Shown: positions 17,701-26,651, counted from the first letter of the stretch. The stretch is 56,639 nt of DNA from Verrucomicrobiota bacterium (GCA_014382705.1 JACNJE010000114.1:1-56639); one strand, 5' to 3'. A program made the numbers and translations. Notes: generated by a model from the sequence alone, not told the origin.

Positions 17701-18876
17701 ATGCGGATCGCGATTTTCAACACTGTGCAGCTTGAGACAGCGGGCGGGATGGAGCATTTCAGCATCCAGACCGCGGCGCATCTCGCGTCGCTGCCCGGCG
17801 TGCAGGCCGACTGCGTGACGATGGACGAGGCGTTCAATCTCCGCTACGGGCGGCTGCATTCGCTTTATTTTTTCCGGCGATTCGATCGCGCCACGATCTT
17901 TCGCGAACCGCGCGGGGCGATCGAGCAGCGGCTTGGCCAAGCGCGGTACGTGCAGTGCGCGACGTTCGCCGAGCTGCGCGAGGCGCTTGGCCAATACGAT
18001 TTGGTTTACAGCCGCAACGAGATCACCGAGGCGTTTTTGTTCCGCGCGCGGGTCGGCTACGGCAACGTGCCGCCGGTGGTGTTCGGCTGCCACTGTCCGC
18101 ACCGGTTTATCGGCGCGAGCACGCTGCACAGCCGGCTGCATAATTGGCTTTATGCCTCGCCAATTTACACGCGCTTGGCCAAGGGGGTGGCGGGGTTTCA
18201 CACGATCTCGGGTGGTGACACGGCGGCGGTCGAGCGGCAGTTCCCGGAGCATCCGGTGGTGCAAATCCCGAACCCGTTTGACGCGGTCGGTTACGCAGAA
18301 CAGGCCGGGCGGGCCACGCCGCCGTTCGCGGTGGACGCGGCCAAGTTCAACATCCTTTGGGCCGGGCGGTTGACGGGGCAAAAGGGTGTTGCGGAACTGC
18401 TCGAGGTCATCGGGCGCGTGAACGAGTCGCACGGCGGCAAGGTCGCATGGCACATCTGCGGCGAGGGCGAGTTGAGCGGCTTGGTTTCGGAGGCGTCGGC
18501 GCGGCATGAAAACGTCCACGCGCACGGCCATGTCGATCGCTTGGCCATGCCGGCGGCGTACGCGGGCGCGGACTTGTTTATCAGCACCAGCCAGTGGGGC
18601 GAAACGTATGCTTACACGCCGCGCGAGGCCAACAGCCTCGGCGTGCCGGTGGTGGCGTTCGACATTTCCGGCTACAACGAGATTATCGAGGATGGCCGCA
18701 ACGGCCGCTTGGCCAAGTCGGTCGATGAGATTGCCGCGCAGGTGAATTGGTTCGCCGACGGCAACCGACTCGACGGCGACATCCGGGAGTACATCCGCGC
18801 CCGCACCGATCACGCCGCCGCTTACGGGCAACTGATTGGTTTTTTCCGAGACTGCATTGCTCCCAGCATCGAGTAG
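17701..18876 (+). CDS. Family 4-type glycosyltransferase (GT-B)
   Basis: A retaining, nucleotide-sugar-dependent glycosyltransferase of 391 residues, likely for surface polysaccharide or glycolipid. The N-terminal lobe starts RIAIFNTVQLETAGGMEHFS with the glycine-rich acceptor loop. The C-terminal lobe has ILWAGRLTGQKG and the E-x7-E donor motif (GETYAYTPREANSLGVPVV). The ATG at 17701 follows a palindrome half-site (CCAAGCG). The protein holds many palindrome-encoded residues (LGQAR, LGQY, LAKG, LAKS). No transport or polymerase partner is adjacent, so the glycan is unknown. Confidence 0.84.
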   Translation: MRIAIFNTVQLETAGGMEHFSIQTAAHLASLPGVQADCVTMDEAFNLRYGRLHSLYFFRRFDRATIFREPRGAIEQRLGQARYVQCATFAELREALGQYDLVYSRNEITEAFLFRARVGYGNVPPVVFGCHCPHRFIGASTLHSRLHNWLYASPIYTRLAKGVAGFHTISGGDTAAVERQFPEHPVVQIPNPFDAVGYAEQAGRATPPFAVDAAKFNILWAGRLTGQKGVAELLEVIGRVNESHGGKVAWHICGEGELSGLVSEASARHENVHAHGHVDRLAMPAAYAGADLFISTSQWGETYAYTPREANSLGVPVVAFDISGYNEIIEDGRNGRLAKSVDEIAAQVNWFADGNRLDGDIREYIRARTDHAAAYGQLIGFFRDCIAPSIE

Positions 18877-18903
18877 ATGATTCTGCAAAAAAAATCCGAG
18901 GCG

Positions 18904-19018
18904 TTCACCCTCATCCGGCCTGCGGCCACCTTCTCCCTGAGGGAGAAGGAATCTAACGGAACGCGCTTGGCCAAGCTCCCTCTCCCAGCGGGAGAGGGTT
19001 GGGGAGAGGGAGAACGCT
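18904..19018. repeat. Dispersed GGGAGAAGG/GGGAGAGG hairpin repeat (copy 1)
   Basis: Two perfect hairpins, CTTCTCCC-tga-GGGAGAAG near 18930-18948 and CCTCTCCC-agc-GGGAGAGG near 18979-18997, separated by a palindrome copy (GCGCTTGGCCAAGC, 18963-18976). The first half recurs at 40599-40667, the second at 52478-52517, and a remnant near 7220. It fills the gap between the glycosyltransferase and rimO. Confidence 0.75.
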
Positions 19019-19076
19019 TTCTAGTTAGCAGAGATCCGCGAGCAGGGTTGAGTTGGGTGCGGGTTGACTTTAGCTT

Positions 19077-20660
19077 GTGTGCCGGGTGAGTCGTGATACT
19101 GAACAACAACCGCCGCTGAAGGTGGGGATGATCTCGCTGGGGTGCGCCAAGAATCTTGTCGATGCCGAGGTGATGATGGGAGCAATGCTGAAGGAGGGTT
19201 TCGACATTACCAACGACAACGCCGATGCCGACGCGCTCATCGTCAACACCTGTTCGTTCATCGACGCCGCGCAGGAGGAGAGCGTCGACACGATCCTCGA
19301 GTCGGCCGAGTTTCGGAGACACGCGAATACCGGCCAAGCGCTGATTGTCTCCGGCTGTCTGTCACAGCGTTATCGCAAGGAGCTGCCCAAGCTGATGCCG
19401 GAGGTGGACGCCTTCATGGGCATCGACCAAGTCGAGCAGGTCGGCGACATCGTCCGGCAGGCGGTTGGCAATCGCGGTTCGCGGCTTGGCCGAATGGAGG
19501 AAAAACCGAATGGCAACGAGATCGAAACCACCGCTGCGCCGCCGGGCGAGCCGTTGGTCGACATTCATTCGCGGCCGGATTACATCCCGGCGTTTGAGAC
19601 GCCCCGGTTTCGGTTGACGCCGGATCACTTTGCGTATGTGAAGATTGCCGAGGGCTGCAACCATCCGTGCAGTTTTTGCATTATCCCGCGGATGCGCGGC
19701 TCGCACCGCAGCCGCACGCAGGCCGACATCGTGCAGGAGGCCCGTCAACTCGTCGCCGACGGCGTGAAGGAGCTGAACCTGATTTCGCAGGACTCGACCT
19801 ATTACGGGCTGGATTTGCGCCCCGGCCATCGGGCGAATATTTCGTCGCCGGAACGGTTTAACGCAGCAGCCAGCCAATTGCCGACGGGCGCCTCGACACT
19901 GGCGAGTTTGATCCGCGAACTCAACGCGATTGACGGCGAGTTTTGGATTCGCATCCTGTACACGCACCCGGCACATTGGACCGACGAAATCATCTCCGCC
20001 ATCGCCGAGTGCGATAAGGTGGCCAACTACGTGGATATGCCGCTGCAGCATATTCACGACGCGATGCTCGAGCGGATGCGGCGCGAAACCACCGGGCAAT
20101 ACATCCGCGACCTGATCGGGCGCATCCGCGAAGGCATCCCCGGGATTGCCATCCGCACGACGTTCATCGTCGGTTTCCCCGGCGAGACGGAGGAATATTT
20201 TGAATCGCTGCTCGACTTCATGCGCGGGGTTCGCTTCGAGCGACTCGGCGTGTTCACCTACTCAAAGGAGGACGGAACCAAAGCCGGCGGGATGGCGAGC
20301 CAGTTGACCGACGAACAAAAGAAAGCCCGGCACGAACGCGCGATGGCGGCGCAGCTTGAGATCAGCCGCGAGATCGCGGCGGCGCAGGTGGGCCAGACCA
20401 AGCGCGTGCTCATCGAGAAACAAGCCAACACGGAAGAGCTTCAGCAGGTGACGATGACTTCGTGGGAGCACGGCCACATCCGCTCGAAAGAGGGCAACGG
20501 TGCGCCCGATCTTGGCCCGTGTCTCATCGCGCGAGGGGAGGCCGACGCGCCGGACATTGATGGCCGGGTACTCGTGCGCGGTGAGTTGCCGCTTGGCCAG
20601 TTCGCCGACGTAAAAATCATCGGCCACACCGATTACGATTTGATCGCCGAGCCGGTTTGA
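19077..20660 (+). CDS. rimO: Ribosomal protein uS12 methylthiotransferase RimO
   Basis: A radical-SAM enzyme that adds a methylthio group to the conserved Asp of ribosomal protein uS12. Domains in order: UPF0004 (ISLGCAKNLVDAE, with further Cys in VNTCSF and SGCLSQ), radical-SAM (EGCNHPCSFCIIPR, the CxxxCxxC iron-sulfur ligands), and a C-terminal TRAM-like region. The product is 527 residues, about 80 longer than usual; the excess is two inserts, about residues 140-175 (NGNEIETTAAPPG region) and 255-280 (GHRANISSPER region). Start is GTG 19077 or GTG 19086. Confidence 0.92.
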   Translation: MCRVSRDTEQQPPLKVGMISLGCAKNLVDAEVMMGAMLKEGFDITNDNADADALIVNTCSFIDAAQEESVDTILESAEFRRHANTGQALIVSGCLSQRYRKELPKLMPEVDAFMGIDQVEQVGDIVRQAVGNRGSRLGRMEEKPNGNEIETTAAPPGEPLVDIHSRPDYIPAFETPRFRLTPDHFAYVKIAEGCNHPCSFCIIPRMRGSHRSRTQADIVQEARQLVADGVKELNLISQDSTYYGLDLRPGHRANISSPERFNAAASQLPTGASTLASLIRELNAIDGEFWIRILYTHPAHWTDEIISAIAECDKVANYVDMPLQHIHDAMLERMRRETTGQYIRDLIGRIREGIPGIAIRTTFIVGFPGETEEYFESLLDFMRGVRFERLGVFTYSKEDGTKAGGMASQLTDEQKKARHERAMAAQLEISREIAAAQVGQTKRVLIEKQANTEELQQVTMTSWEHGHIRSKEGNGAPDLGPCLIARGEADAPDIDGRVLVRGELPLGQFADVKIIGHTDYDLIAEPV

Positions 20661-20683
20661 CCCGCTTGGCCAAGCGACACGCC

Positions 20684-21271
20684 ATGAATCTCCCGAACAA
20701 ACTCACCGTCAGCCGGTTGATCCTGACTGCGTTTTTCCTCGCGGCGCTGTTCATCGAATTCCGGTTTCACTTCACGGTGGCGCTGGTGTTGTTTGTCACG
20801 GCCAGCCTGACTGACCTGTTTGACGGCATCATCGCGCGGCGACGCAACCTGATCACCGACTTCGGCAAGCTGATGGATCCGCTGGCTGACAAGGTGCTGA
20901 TCTGCTCGGCGTTCATCGCCTTCATAGAGCTTGAGTGGATGGTGGCTTGGATGGTGATATTGATCGTGGCGCGCGAGCTGGCCATCACCGGGCTGCGACT
21001 GTTGGCTGCCAGCAAAAACCTCGTCCTGGCTGCGGAACGTCAGGGTAAAAACAAGACCATCTCGCAGATCACGGCGATCATCGCGCTGCTGGTCACCCAC
21101 AGCTACGACGACTGGGGAATTGTCGGCCAGTTGTTTGCGTTTGAGATCGCCGGCCACGCCTGGGCCTGGTGGGTGGCGGAGATTTCCAAATGGGTGGCCG
21201 TGGTGCTGACCGTTTTGTCCGGGTTCCTGTACCTCTGGAAAAACCGTGAGGTATACCTCAACGACTGCTGA
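20684..21271 (+). CDS. pgsA: CDP-diacylglycerol-glycerol-3-phosphate 3-phosphatidyltransferase
   Basis: Makes phosphatidylglycerophosphate from CDP-diacylglycerol and glycerol-3-phosphate at the inner membrane. The 195-residue protein has several TM helices and the full CDP-alcohol phosphotransferase motif D-x2-D-G-x2-A-R-x8-G-x3-D-x3-D (DLFDGIIARR ... GKLMDPLAD). ATG at 20684 follows a palindrome copy (20663-20676) that fills the 23-bp gap after rimO. The next gene, pgpA, acts on its product and begins 3 bp after the stop, so rimO-pgsA-pgpA is likely one transcript. Confidence 0.9.
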   Translation: MNLPNKLTVSRLILTAFFLAALFIEFRFHFTVALVLFVTASLTDLFDGIIARRRNLITDFGKLMDPLADKVLICSAFIAFIELEWMVAWMVILIVARELAITGLRLLAASKNLVLAAERQGKNKTISQITAIIALLVTHSYDDWGIVGQLFAFEIAGHAWAWWVAEISKWVAVVLTVLSGFLYLWKNREVYLNDC

Positions 21272-21274
21272 CCC

Positions 21275-21775
21275 GTGGACCGGCTCGTACTTCTCATTGC
21301 GCAGGGGCTGGGAACCGGCCGATCGCCGGTGGCACCGGGCACGGTCGGCACGCTGCTTGGCTTGCCGCTGTTCATCCTGCTGCTCCTGCCGGGCAGCCTC
21401 CTGTTCTTCATCGGCTCACTGCTGGCGCTTGGCGTGGCGTCGGTTTGGCTGTGCGGCCGCGCGGAGACGATCCTTGGCCAACGCGACCCCGGCTCGGTGG
21501 TCATCGACGAGATCGTGGCGGTGCCACTCTGTTTTGCCGGCTGGGTGTCGTCGTTGTGTTTCGCCAACGGCTCGATGCCGGAGTGGACCTTTTTCTTCAG
21601 CGGATCAACTTGGTTCGGGTCGGCGCTCGTCCTGTTGTTGTTTCGGCTGTTCGATATCGCCAAGCCTTGGCCGGTTGGCCCAAGCCAGACGCTCCCCGGC
21701 GGCTGGGGCGTGACGATCGATGACCTGCTGGCAGCCCTGTACGTCAACATCATCACGCTGCTTTTCTTGGCTTGA
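21275..21775 (+). CDS. pgpA: Phosphatidylglycerophosphatase A
   Basis: Dephosphorylates phosphatidylglycerophosphate to phosphatidylglycerol, the step after PgsA. The 166-residue membrane protein has the family features: GTGRSPVAPGTVGTLLG near the N-terminus, VVIDEIVAVPL at the centre, and FDIAKPWPV followed by GWGVTIDDLLA at the C-terminus. Start is GTG 21275, three bases after the pgsA stop; no ATG is nearby in frame with homology. Pairing of pgsA with pgpA supports both assignments. Confidence 0.9.
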   Translation: MDRLVLLIAQGLGTGRSPVAPGTVGTLLGLPLFILLLLPGSLLFFIGSLLALGVASVWLCGRAETILGQRDPGSVVIDEIVAVPLCFAGWVSSLCFANGSMPEWTFFFSGSTWFGSALVLLLFRLFDIAKPWPVGPSQTLPGGWGVTIDDLLAALYVNIITLLFLA

Positions 21776-21818
21776 GCGCTTGTCTCATCGGCCTAAACTT
21801 GGCCAAGCGCTTAAGCCA

Positions 21819-24068
21819 ATGAAAAATCAAAAAACGGCCACCTTCATTTTTGCGGGACTCCTTTCGCTTCAATTCGTCCAAGCGCAACCGGCGCTCGACA
21901 CCGCGCCGCTGACGCTCGAGGGCGACATCGCCTCGCAACTCGTCGCCGGTGTCGACCGGTTTCTGTTGCGCGAACTCGCCGACTCCGTCGCCCGGCGCGA
22001 GCAACATTGGCAGCGCGACTTCGCTTCGCACGCAGCTTACGCCAACTCCGTCGAGCCGAACCGCCGACACCTGGCCCACATCATCGGGTTGCGGGACAGG
22101 CGGATACAATTCGAGGGATTGACGCTCACGAGCACCACGGCCGGGTCGGCGCTCGCCGGGCAGACGGAGCGCATCACCCTTCGCGCCGTCAGTTGGCCGG
22201 CGTTTGGCGACGTGACCGCCACCGGCCTGTTGCTCGAGCCGCGCGGCCGCGACGCCGTGGCGAACATCGTGGCGTTGCCCGACTGCAACCAACTCCCCGA
22301 GCAACTCACCGGCTTGGCGGAGGGGCTGCCGCCCAAGCTGCAATTCGCCCGCCGCCTGGCCGAGAGCGGCTGCCGCGTCGTCGTGCCGCTGCTCATCAAT
22401 CGCGCCGAGAAAATGTCGAAGCTCTCCAACCGGGAATCCCTTTACCGGTCCGCATTTGAAATGGGACGACACTTGATCGGCTACGAGGTGCAGCAATCCC
22501 TCGCCGTGGTGGACTGGTTTACGCGGCGCTGGGCAGAAACCCCGGTCGGCGTCGTCGGCTGGGGCGAGGGCGGCTTGATCGCCCTTTACGCCGCGGCGGC
22601 GGATACGCGGATCGATGCCGCCTGCGTGAGCGGCTACTTCGACTCTCGGCAAGACATCTGGCAGGAACCGATCGATCGCAATGTGTTCGGACTGCTCGAA
22701 CAGTTTGGCGACGCCGAGTTGGCGTCGCTGATTGCGCCGCGCCCGTTGATCATCGACGCCGCGAAAGGCCCGGAGGCCACCATCCCCGGTGGCCGCGGCG
22801 CGCCGGCTCGGGTGGTGACGCAGCCAATGGATTCCGTGCGCGCCGAGGTGGCTCGCGCGAAAAAACTGACCGCCGGCTTGAAGCCGGCAGCGGTCATCAA
22901 ACTGGTTGACGCCGCCGAGCCGCTCGGCGGCCAAGCGCTTGGCCAATTCCTGGACGCACTTCAGCCGGGCGCCGCGCTTGGCCAAGCGGGAACCGCGAAC
23001 ATCGCGGATCGGCGAAACAGTTTTAGCGCGGCGAAGCGCCACGCGGAGCAGGTGCATAAACTGGATCGGCACACCCAATGGCTGCTGCGCGAGAGCCCGT
23101 TCGTGCGCAAACAATTCTACAAGCCGGACACCTCGTCGCTGGCCAAGTTCGAGGCAAGCAACGAGAAGTATCGCCGGCAATTTTATGACGACGTCATCGG
23201 CCGGTTCGACCACGAGGTGCTGCCGTTCAACGCGCGCAGCCGGAGAAGTCACGCGTCCGAAAAGTGGGTGGGCCACGAGGTCGTGCTCGATGTATTTCCG
23301 GACGTGATCGCGTACGGGATTTTGATTCTGCCGCGTGACCTGAAGCCGGGCGAGCAACGCCCGGTGGTGGTCTGTCAGCACGGATTGGAGGGACGGCCGC
23401 AGGACATCATCGAGGGCGATCATCATGCCTACCACGACTTTGCGGCCAAGCTGGCGGAGCGCGGTTTCATCACCTTTTCGCCCCAAAACCTGTACATTTT
23501 CACCGACCGTTTTCGCACCCTCCAACGGAAGGCCAATCCGCTCAAAAAGTCCCTGTTTTCAGTGATAATCCCACAGCACCAGCAGATTGTGGATTGGCTC
23601 GGGACGCTGCCCTTTGTTGATAAAAAACGAATTGCATTTTATGGGCTGAGCTACGGCGGGAAAACCGCGATGCGCGTGCCGCCGGTGGTGACCGACTATT
23701 GCCTCTCAATCTGCTCGGCAGACTTCAACGAGTGGGTCGACAAGAACGCCTCGACCCGCAATCCGCACAGCTACGTGAACAGCGGTGAGTACGAGATTTT
23801 CGAGTGGGACTTGGGCAGCACCTTCAACTATGCGGAAATGGCAGGGCTGATTGCGCCGCGACCGTTCATGGTCGAGCGCGGCCATCACGACGGAGTTGCA
23901 TCCGACGAAACGGTCGGCTGGGAATTTGCAAAAGTGCGCAACCTGTACCAGGGGAAACTGAAGTTGCCGGGGCGTTGCGAGATCGAGTGGTTTGACGGAC
24001 CACACACCATCAACGGAAGGGGGACATACGATTTTCTGCACCGTCATCTCGACTGGCCAAGTCGATAG
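21819..24068 (+). CDS. Secreted tandem alpha/beta-hydrolase; N-terminal copy degenerate
   Basis: A 749-residue exported protein (signal peptide ending near VQAQ, residue 23). Two alpha/beta-hydrolase (acetyl-xylan-esterase / dienelactone-hydrolase-like) domains follow. In the first (about 110-370) the nucleophile elbow reads GWGEGG, with Glu where Ser is expected. In the second (about 470-745) it is intact, GLSYGG, with Asp in a PFMVERGHHD block and His in GPHTING. Hence only the C-terminal copy is likely catalytic; the first may bind substrate. The linker is rich in palindrome-encoded LGQA/LGQF. ATG 21819 lies just after a palindrome copy (near 21799). Polysaccharide deacetylation fits the sulfatase-rich context but is inference. 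Confidence 0.75.
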   Translation: MKNQKTATFIFAGLLSLQFVQAQPALDTAPLTLEGDIASQLVAGVDRFLLRELADSVARREQHWQRDFASHAAYANSVEPNRRHLAHIIGLRDRRIQFEGLTLTSTTAGSALAGQTERITLRAVSWPAFGDVTATGLLLEPRGRDAVANIVALPDCNQLPEQLTGLAEGLPPKLQFARRLAESGCRVVVPLLINRAEKMSKLSNRESLYRSAFEMGRHLIGYEVQQSLAVVDWFTRRWAETPVGVVGWGEGGLIALYAAAADTRIDAACVSGYFDSRQDIWQEPIDRNVFGLLEQFGDAELASLIAPRPLIIDAAKGPEATIPGGRGAPARVVTQPMDSVRAEVARAKKLTAGLKPAAVIKLVDAAEPLGGQALGQFLDALQPGAALGQAGTANIADRRNSFSAAKRHAEQVHKLDRHTQWLLRESPFVRKQFYKPDTSSLAKFEASNEKYRRQFYDDVIGRFDHEVLPFNARSRRSHASEKWVGHEVVLDVFPDVIAYGILILPRDLKPGEQRPVVVCQHGLEGRPQDIIEGDHHAYHDFAAKLAERGFITFSPQNLYIFTDRFRTLQRKANPLKKSLFSVIIPQHQQIVDWLGTLPFVDKKRIAFYGLSYGGKTAMRVPPVVTDYCLSICSADFNEWVDKNASTRNPHSYVNSGEYEIFEWDLGSTFNYAEMAGLIAPRPFMVERGHHDGVASDETVGWEFAKVRNLYQGKLKLPGRCEIEWFDGPHTINGRGTYDFLHRHLDWPSR

Positions 24069-24187
24069 AAACTGAATGACGTAGCGGGACGGTTTTTGGC
24101 CAAAACAGGTTTTAAAAAAAAGTTCATTTTTTTGTTTTTTTCTGTTGCCAAAAAAAAAACCGACCGTAAAGTAACCGTCCCAAGAAG

Positions 24188-24217
24188 TTGACTCTACCTG
24201 AAGAGCGCTTCTTAAAC
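24188..24217 (+). promoter_or_regulatory. Candidate promoter of the histone-H1-like gene
   Basis: TTGACT (24188-24193) and TTAAAC (24212-24217) with an 18-bp spacer, downstream of an A/T-tract-rich stretch (24095-24175) unlike the surrounding GC-rich DNA. The start codon is 61 bp further. The -10 match is weak. Confidence 0.3.
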
Positions 24218-24278
24218 AGGATTGGGTCCACATTTTGTTGTGGAAGAAGTCCAAAACCAAGGAGGTGACAACAAACAA

Positions 24279-24512
24279 ATGGCCGCAAAAAGAAAAGCCA
24301 AGAAGAAGGCAAAAAGAAAAGCAGCGCCGAAGCGTAAAGCTGTGAAGAAGGCAGCACCGAAGCGTAAAGCCAAGAAGAAGGCAGCGCCGAAGAGCAAAGC
24401 CAAGAAGAAGGCAGCGCCAAAGCGTAAAGCCAAGAAGAAGGCAGCGCCGAAGCCTAAAGCCAAGAAGAAGGCAGCCCCAAAGCGTAAAGCCAAGAGAAAG
24501 GCAAAGCGCTGA
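24279..24512 (+). CDS. Histone-H1-like Lys/Ala/Pro-rich DNA-binding protein
   Basis: A 77-residue, extremely basic protein expected to bind DNA without sequence preference and help compact the nucleoid. After MAAKRKAKKKAKRKAA the body is a tandem repeat of about ten residues (KAAPKRKAKK), six copies or so. It resembles the eukaryotic H1 tail and the Hc1/HU-tail proteins known in chlamydiae and other bacteria. ATG 24279 has a strong Shine-Dalgarno (AAGGAGGTGA at 24259-24268), suggesting high expression. A strong terminator follows and an AT-tract leader precedes. It could package DNA generally or interact with the palindrome-rich chromosome; the latter is speculation. Confidence 0.82.
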   Translation: MAAKRKAKKKAKRKAAPKRKAVKKAAPKRKAKKKAAPKSKAKKKAAPKRKAKKKAAPKPKAKKKAAPKRKAKRKAKR

Positions 24513-24546
24513 GGCAGGAAAAAACCTTAGTGGTTTAACGCGGTTT

Positions 24547-24584
24547 GGAGGTCTCGCTCCGTGCGGGACCTCCATCCTTCTTTT
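24547..24584 (+). terminator. Terminator after the histone-H1-like gene
   Basis: Stem GGAGGTC / GACCTCC (24547-24553, 24567-24573) with a loop containing a second short pairing, followed by ATCCTTCTTTT. Confidence 0.72.
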
Positions 24585-24612
24585 AGGGGCCGGTTTTCGG
24601 CATATTTCGGCC

Positions 24613-25332
24613 ATGGCCACCCTGGTTTTTGATATCGAGACTTCCGCCGTACTGCTTGAGACGTTCGACGAGGCGGCCCAGGAATACCTGATGCGCCCCG
24701 CCAACAACCTGCCCACCGAGGCGGAGCAGGAGGCCAAGCGGGAGGAACTCACCCGAATGATGAACCTGTGGCCGTTCACCGCGCAGGTGGTCTGCATTGC
24801 GATGATCAATGCCGAGACGCTTCGCGGTCAGGTGATCTTCATCGCGGATGACTTTGAGTCTAACACCCGTGATGTGACCGGGGTGGATTTCATGCCGGTG
24901 ATGGACGAGGTGGAACTGCTGAATCAATTTTGGGCAGTGGCCAGGCACTACGACAAGGTGGTGACGTTCAATGGGCGGCAGTTCGACGTTCCGTTTCTTT
25001 ACCTTCGCTCGGCGCAGCTTGACGTGCCGATCACGAAAAAGAACTGGCTCGGCTACCGGTTTGCCACCGAGCCGCACTGCGACCTCGCCGAGCAATTGAC
25101 CTTTTACAATGTCAGCGGCCGGGACGGTGCGGCACGGCGGTTTAACCTCGATTTTTACTGCCGGGTGTTCGGCATCGAGTCACCCAAGTCGCACGGCGTC
25201 ACCGGCATGGATGTGAACCAGTTGATGGATGAGGAGCGCTATGGGGAGATTGCCGAGTATTGCCTGCGCGATGTGTTTGCCACGGTCAAGCTGTTCGACA
25301 TCTGGAAGGCCCGCCTGGCCGGCATCAAGTGA
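24613..25332 (+). CDS. DEDDy-type 3'-5' exonuclease (PolB-exonuclease-like)
   Basis: A stand-alone DnaQ-like 3'-5' exonuclease of 239 residues, presumably for DNA proofreading or repair. Exo I is FDIETSA (Asp6, Glu8). Exo II is VVTFNGRQFDVPFL. Exo III is EYCLRDVFAT, with Tyr four residues before Asp, which defines the DEDDy class. The family resembles the exonuclease domain of family B polymerases and the ribonuclease H-like YprB type. ATG 24613 is the first in-frame ATG; the upstream hairpin terminator separates it from the histone-like gene. Two palindrome copies in tandem follow the stop (25335-25361). Confidence 0.82.
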   Translation: MATLVFDIETSAVLLETFDEAAQEYLMRPANNLPTEAEQEAKREELTRMMNLWPFTAQVVCIAMINAETLRGQVIFIADDFESNTRDVTGVDFMPVMDEVELLNQFWAVARHYDKVVTFNGRQFDVPFLYLRSAQLDVPITKKNWLGYRFATEPHCDLAEQLTFYNVSGRDGAARRFNLDFYCRVFGIESPKSHGVTGMDVNQLMDEERYGEIAEYCLRDVFATVKLFDIWKARLAGIK

Positions 25333-25362
25333 GCCGCTTGGCCAAGTGCTTGGCCAAGCGCG

Positions 25363-26004
25363 TCAGGCTCCATCCATGGCCGGGCGCAGGGTTGCGATGG
25401 CTGCCATGGTTTCTTCGGTCGCCTGTTGATACAGGGTGCGCAACTCCGGGCGTGGGCAGATCCCGGCTCGTTCGCGCATCGAATCGAAGCGGATCGGCCG
25501 ACCGAACTTCACCGCGGTCGTTGCCATCCTCGGCACCGCATGATGTCGCCCGTAGGCGTTGTAAGTCCAGACGCGCACCGGCACGACCGGTGCCCGTGAC
25601 CTGAGGATGGCCAAGCCGATGCCGGCCTGTGCGGCTTTCATCTCGCCGTCACGTGTCCGTGTGCCCTCGGGGAAGATGAGGATGGCGTCGCCGTTCAGCA
25701 GCCGATCGAGGATGTTTTTCAACCCCCTGGCGCCGCCGCCGCTGCGGTCCACCGGCACGGAGTTGAGGCCGCGCAGGAACGGCCCGGAGAGCCGGTTCGA
25801 AAACAGGTCTTCGCGGGCGAGGTAGTTGATGGGTCGCGGCAGGCTGCACCCGACGAACGGGGGGTCGAGATAGCTCTCGTGGTTGGCGGCGAGGATCACC
25901 GATCCGGTGAGCGGCACGCGCTCCGGATGGTACACCCGGCACCGGAACAGGTTCCGGAACAGCATTCGGGACGCGCTCCAGGCCAGCCAGTAGAGCGGGG
26001 TCAC
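25363..26004 (-). CDS. plsC: 1-acyl-sn-glycerol-3-phosphate acyltransferase
   Basis: Adds the second acyl chain to lysophosphatidate, giving phosphatidate; membrane-associated. The 213-residue product has the acyltransferase H-x4-D box (NHESYLD), the acceptor loop FSNRLSGPF and the second box FPEGTRTRDGE. GTG 26004 overlaps the cmk stop as GTGA, giving translational coupling in the tyrA-aroA-cmk-plsC operon. The longer upstream frame overlaps cmk and is not homologous. Palindrome copies flank its 3' end. Confidence 0.87.
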   Translation of the reverse strand: MTPLYWLAWSASRMLFRNLFRCRVYHPERVPLTGSVILAANHESYLDPPFVGCSLPRPINYLAREDLFSNRLSGPFLRGLNSVPVDRSGGGARGLKNILDRLLNGDAILIFPEGTRTRDGEMKAAQAGIGLAILRSRAPVVPVRVWTYNAYGRHHAVPRMATTAVKFGRPIRFDSMRERAGICPRPELRTLYQQATEETMAAIATLRPAMDGA

Positions 26005-26651
26005 CCGGCCGCCTCCAGCCGCTCGCGCACCTCGTCGATGATCATGGCGCTGGTTTCCTCCGCCGTCATTTCCGAGTTGTTGATGATGCGCGCCCCGAGC
26101 GGGATCATCAGCGGCGCGGCGGCACGCTGGCTGTCGCGCTTGTCGCGCTCGGCCAGGTTTTCGTCCACGCCATCGGCGGCGCGGCGCTTGGCCCGCTCGT
26201 CCAGCGAGGCATCGAGGTAAAACTTGTACTCCGTCTCTGGAAAAATGTTCGAGCCGATGTCGCGGCCCTCCATCACGAGGTTGCCAAACTGGGCGCAGTC
26301 GCGCTGCTTGGCCTTCATCCATTTGCGGACTCCCGGCACGGCGGCGACGGCCGGCACGGCGGCGCTCGTCTTGGCGGTGCGGATTTCCTTCTCCGGGAAG
26401 TAGCCGTTGACGTACAGGCGGATGTGCCCGTCGTCGTTGCGCAATTCGGTCTTCCAGCGGCGGCAAAGCGAGGCGATGGCCTTGTCGTTGTCAAGCGCGA
26501 CGCCCTTCTCGAGGCAGTGCCACGCGAGGCTGCGGTACATGGCGCCGGTGTCGACGTAGGCGTAGCCCAGCGCCTTGGCGACGAGCTTGGCGTTGGTGCT
26601 TTTGCCGCTGGCGCTGGTGCCGTCCAGCGCGATCACAATTGGTTCTCCCAT
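26001..26651 (-). CDS. cmk: Cytidylate kinase
   Basis: Phosphorylates CMP and dCMP with ATP; cytoplasmic. The 216-residue product has the P-loop DGTSASGKST (residues 10-19), the NMP-binding segment YVDTGAMYR, and the MEGRDIGSNIFP block specific for CMP kinases. Lid arginines are in ASLDERAKRRAADG. ATG 26651 gives the standard N-terminus. It is 19 bp after the aroA stop; the aroA-cmk adjacency is seen in many bacteria. Confidence 0.93.
   Translation of the reverse strand: MGEPIVIALDGTSASGKSTNAKLVAKALGYAYVDTGAMYRSLAWHCLEKGVALDNDKAIASLCRRWKTELRNDDGHIRLYVNGYFPEKEIRTAKTSAAVPAVAAVPGVRKWMKAKQRDCAQFGNLVMEGRDIGSNIFPETEYKFYLDASLDERAKRRAADGVDENLAERDKRDSQRAAAPLMIPLGARIINNSEMTAEETSAMIIDEVRERLEAAG

Noticed and set aside
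21247..21260. Perfect palindrome TGAGGTATACCTCA
   Set aside because: Single copy inside the pgsA 3' end, different flanks from the GGTGTATACACC set; probably chance.
21753..23525. 590-codon minus-strand frame opposite the tandem hydrolase
   Set aside because: Arg/Val/Gly-rich shadow without motifs.
24279..24512. Simple-sequence repeat or CRISPR
   Set aside because: Period of about 30 bp is coding for a Lys/Ala/Pro repeat with its own ribosome site and terminator.
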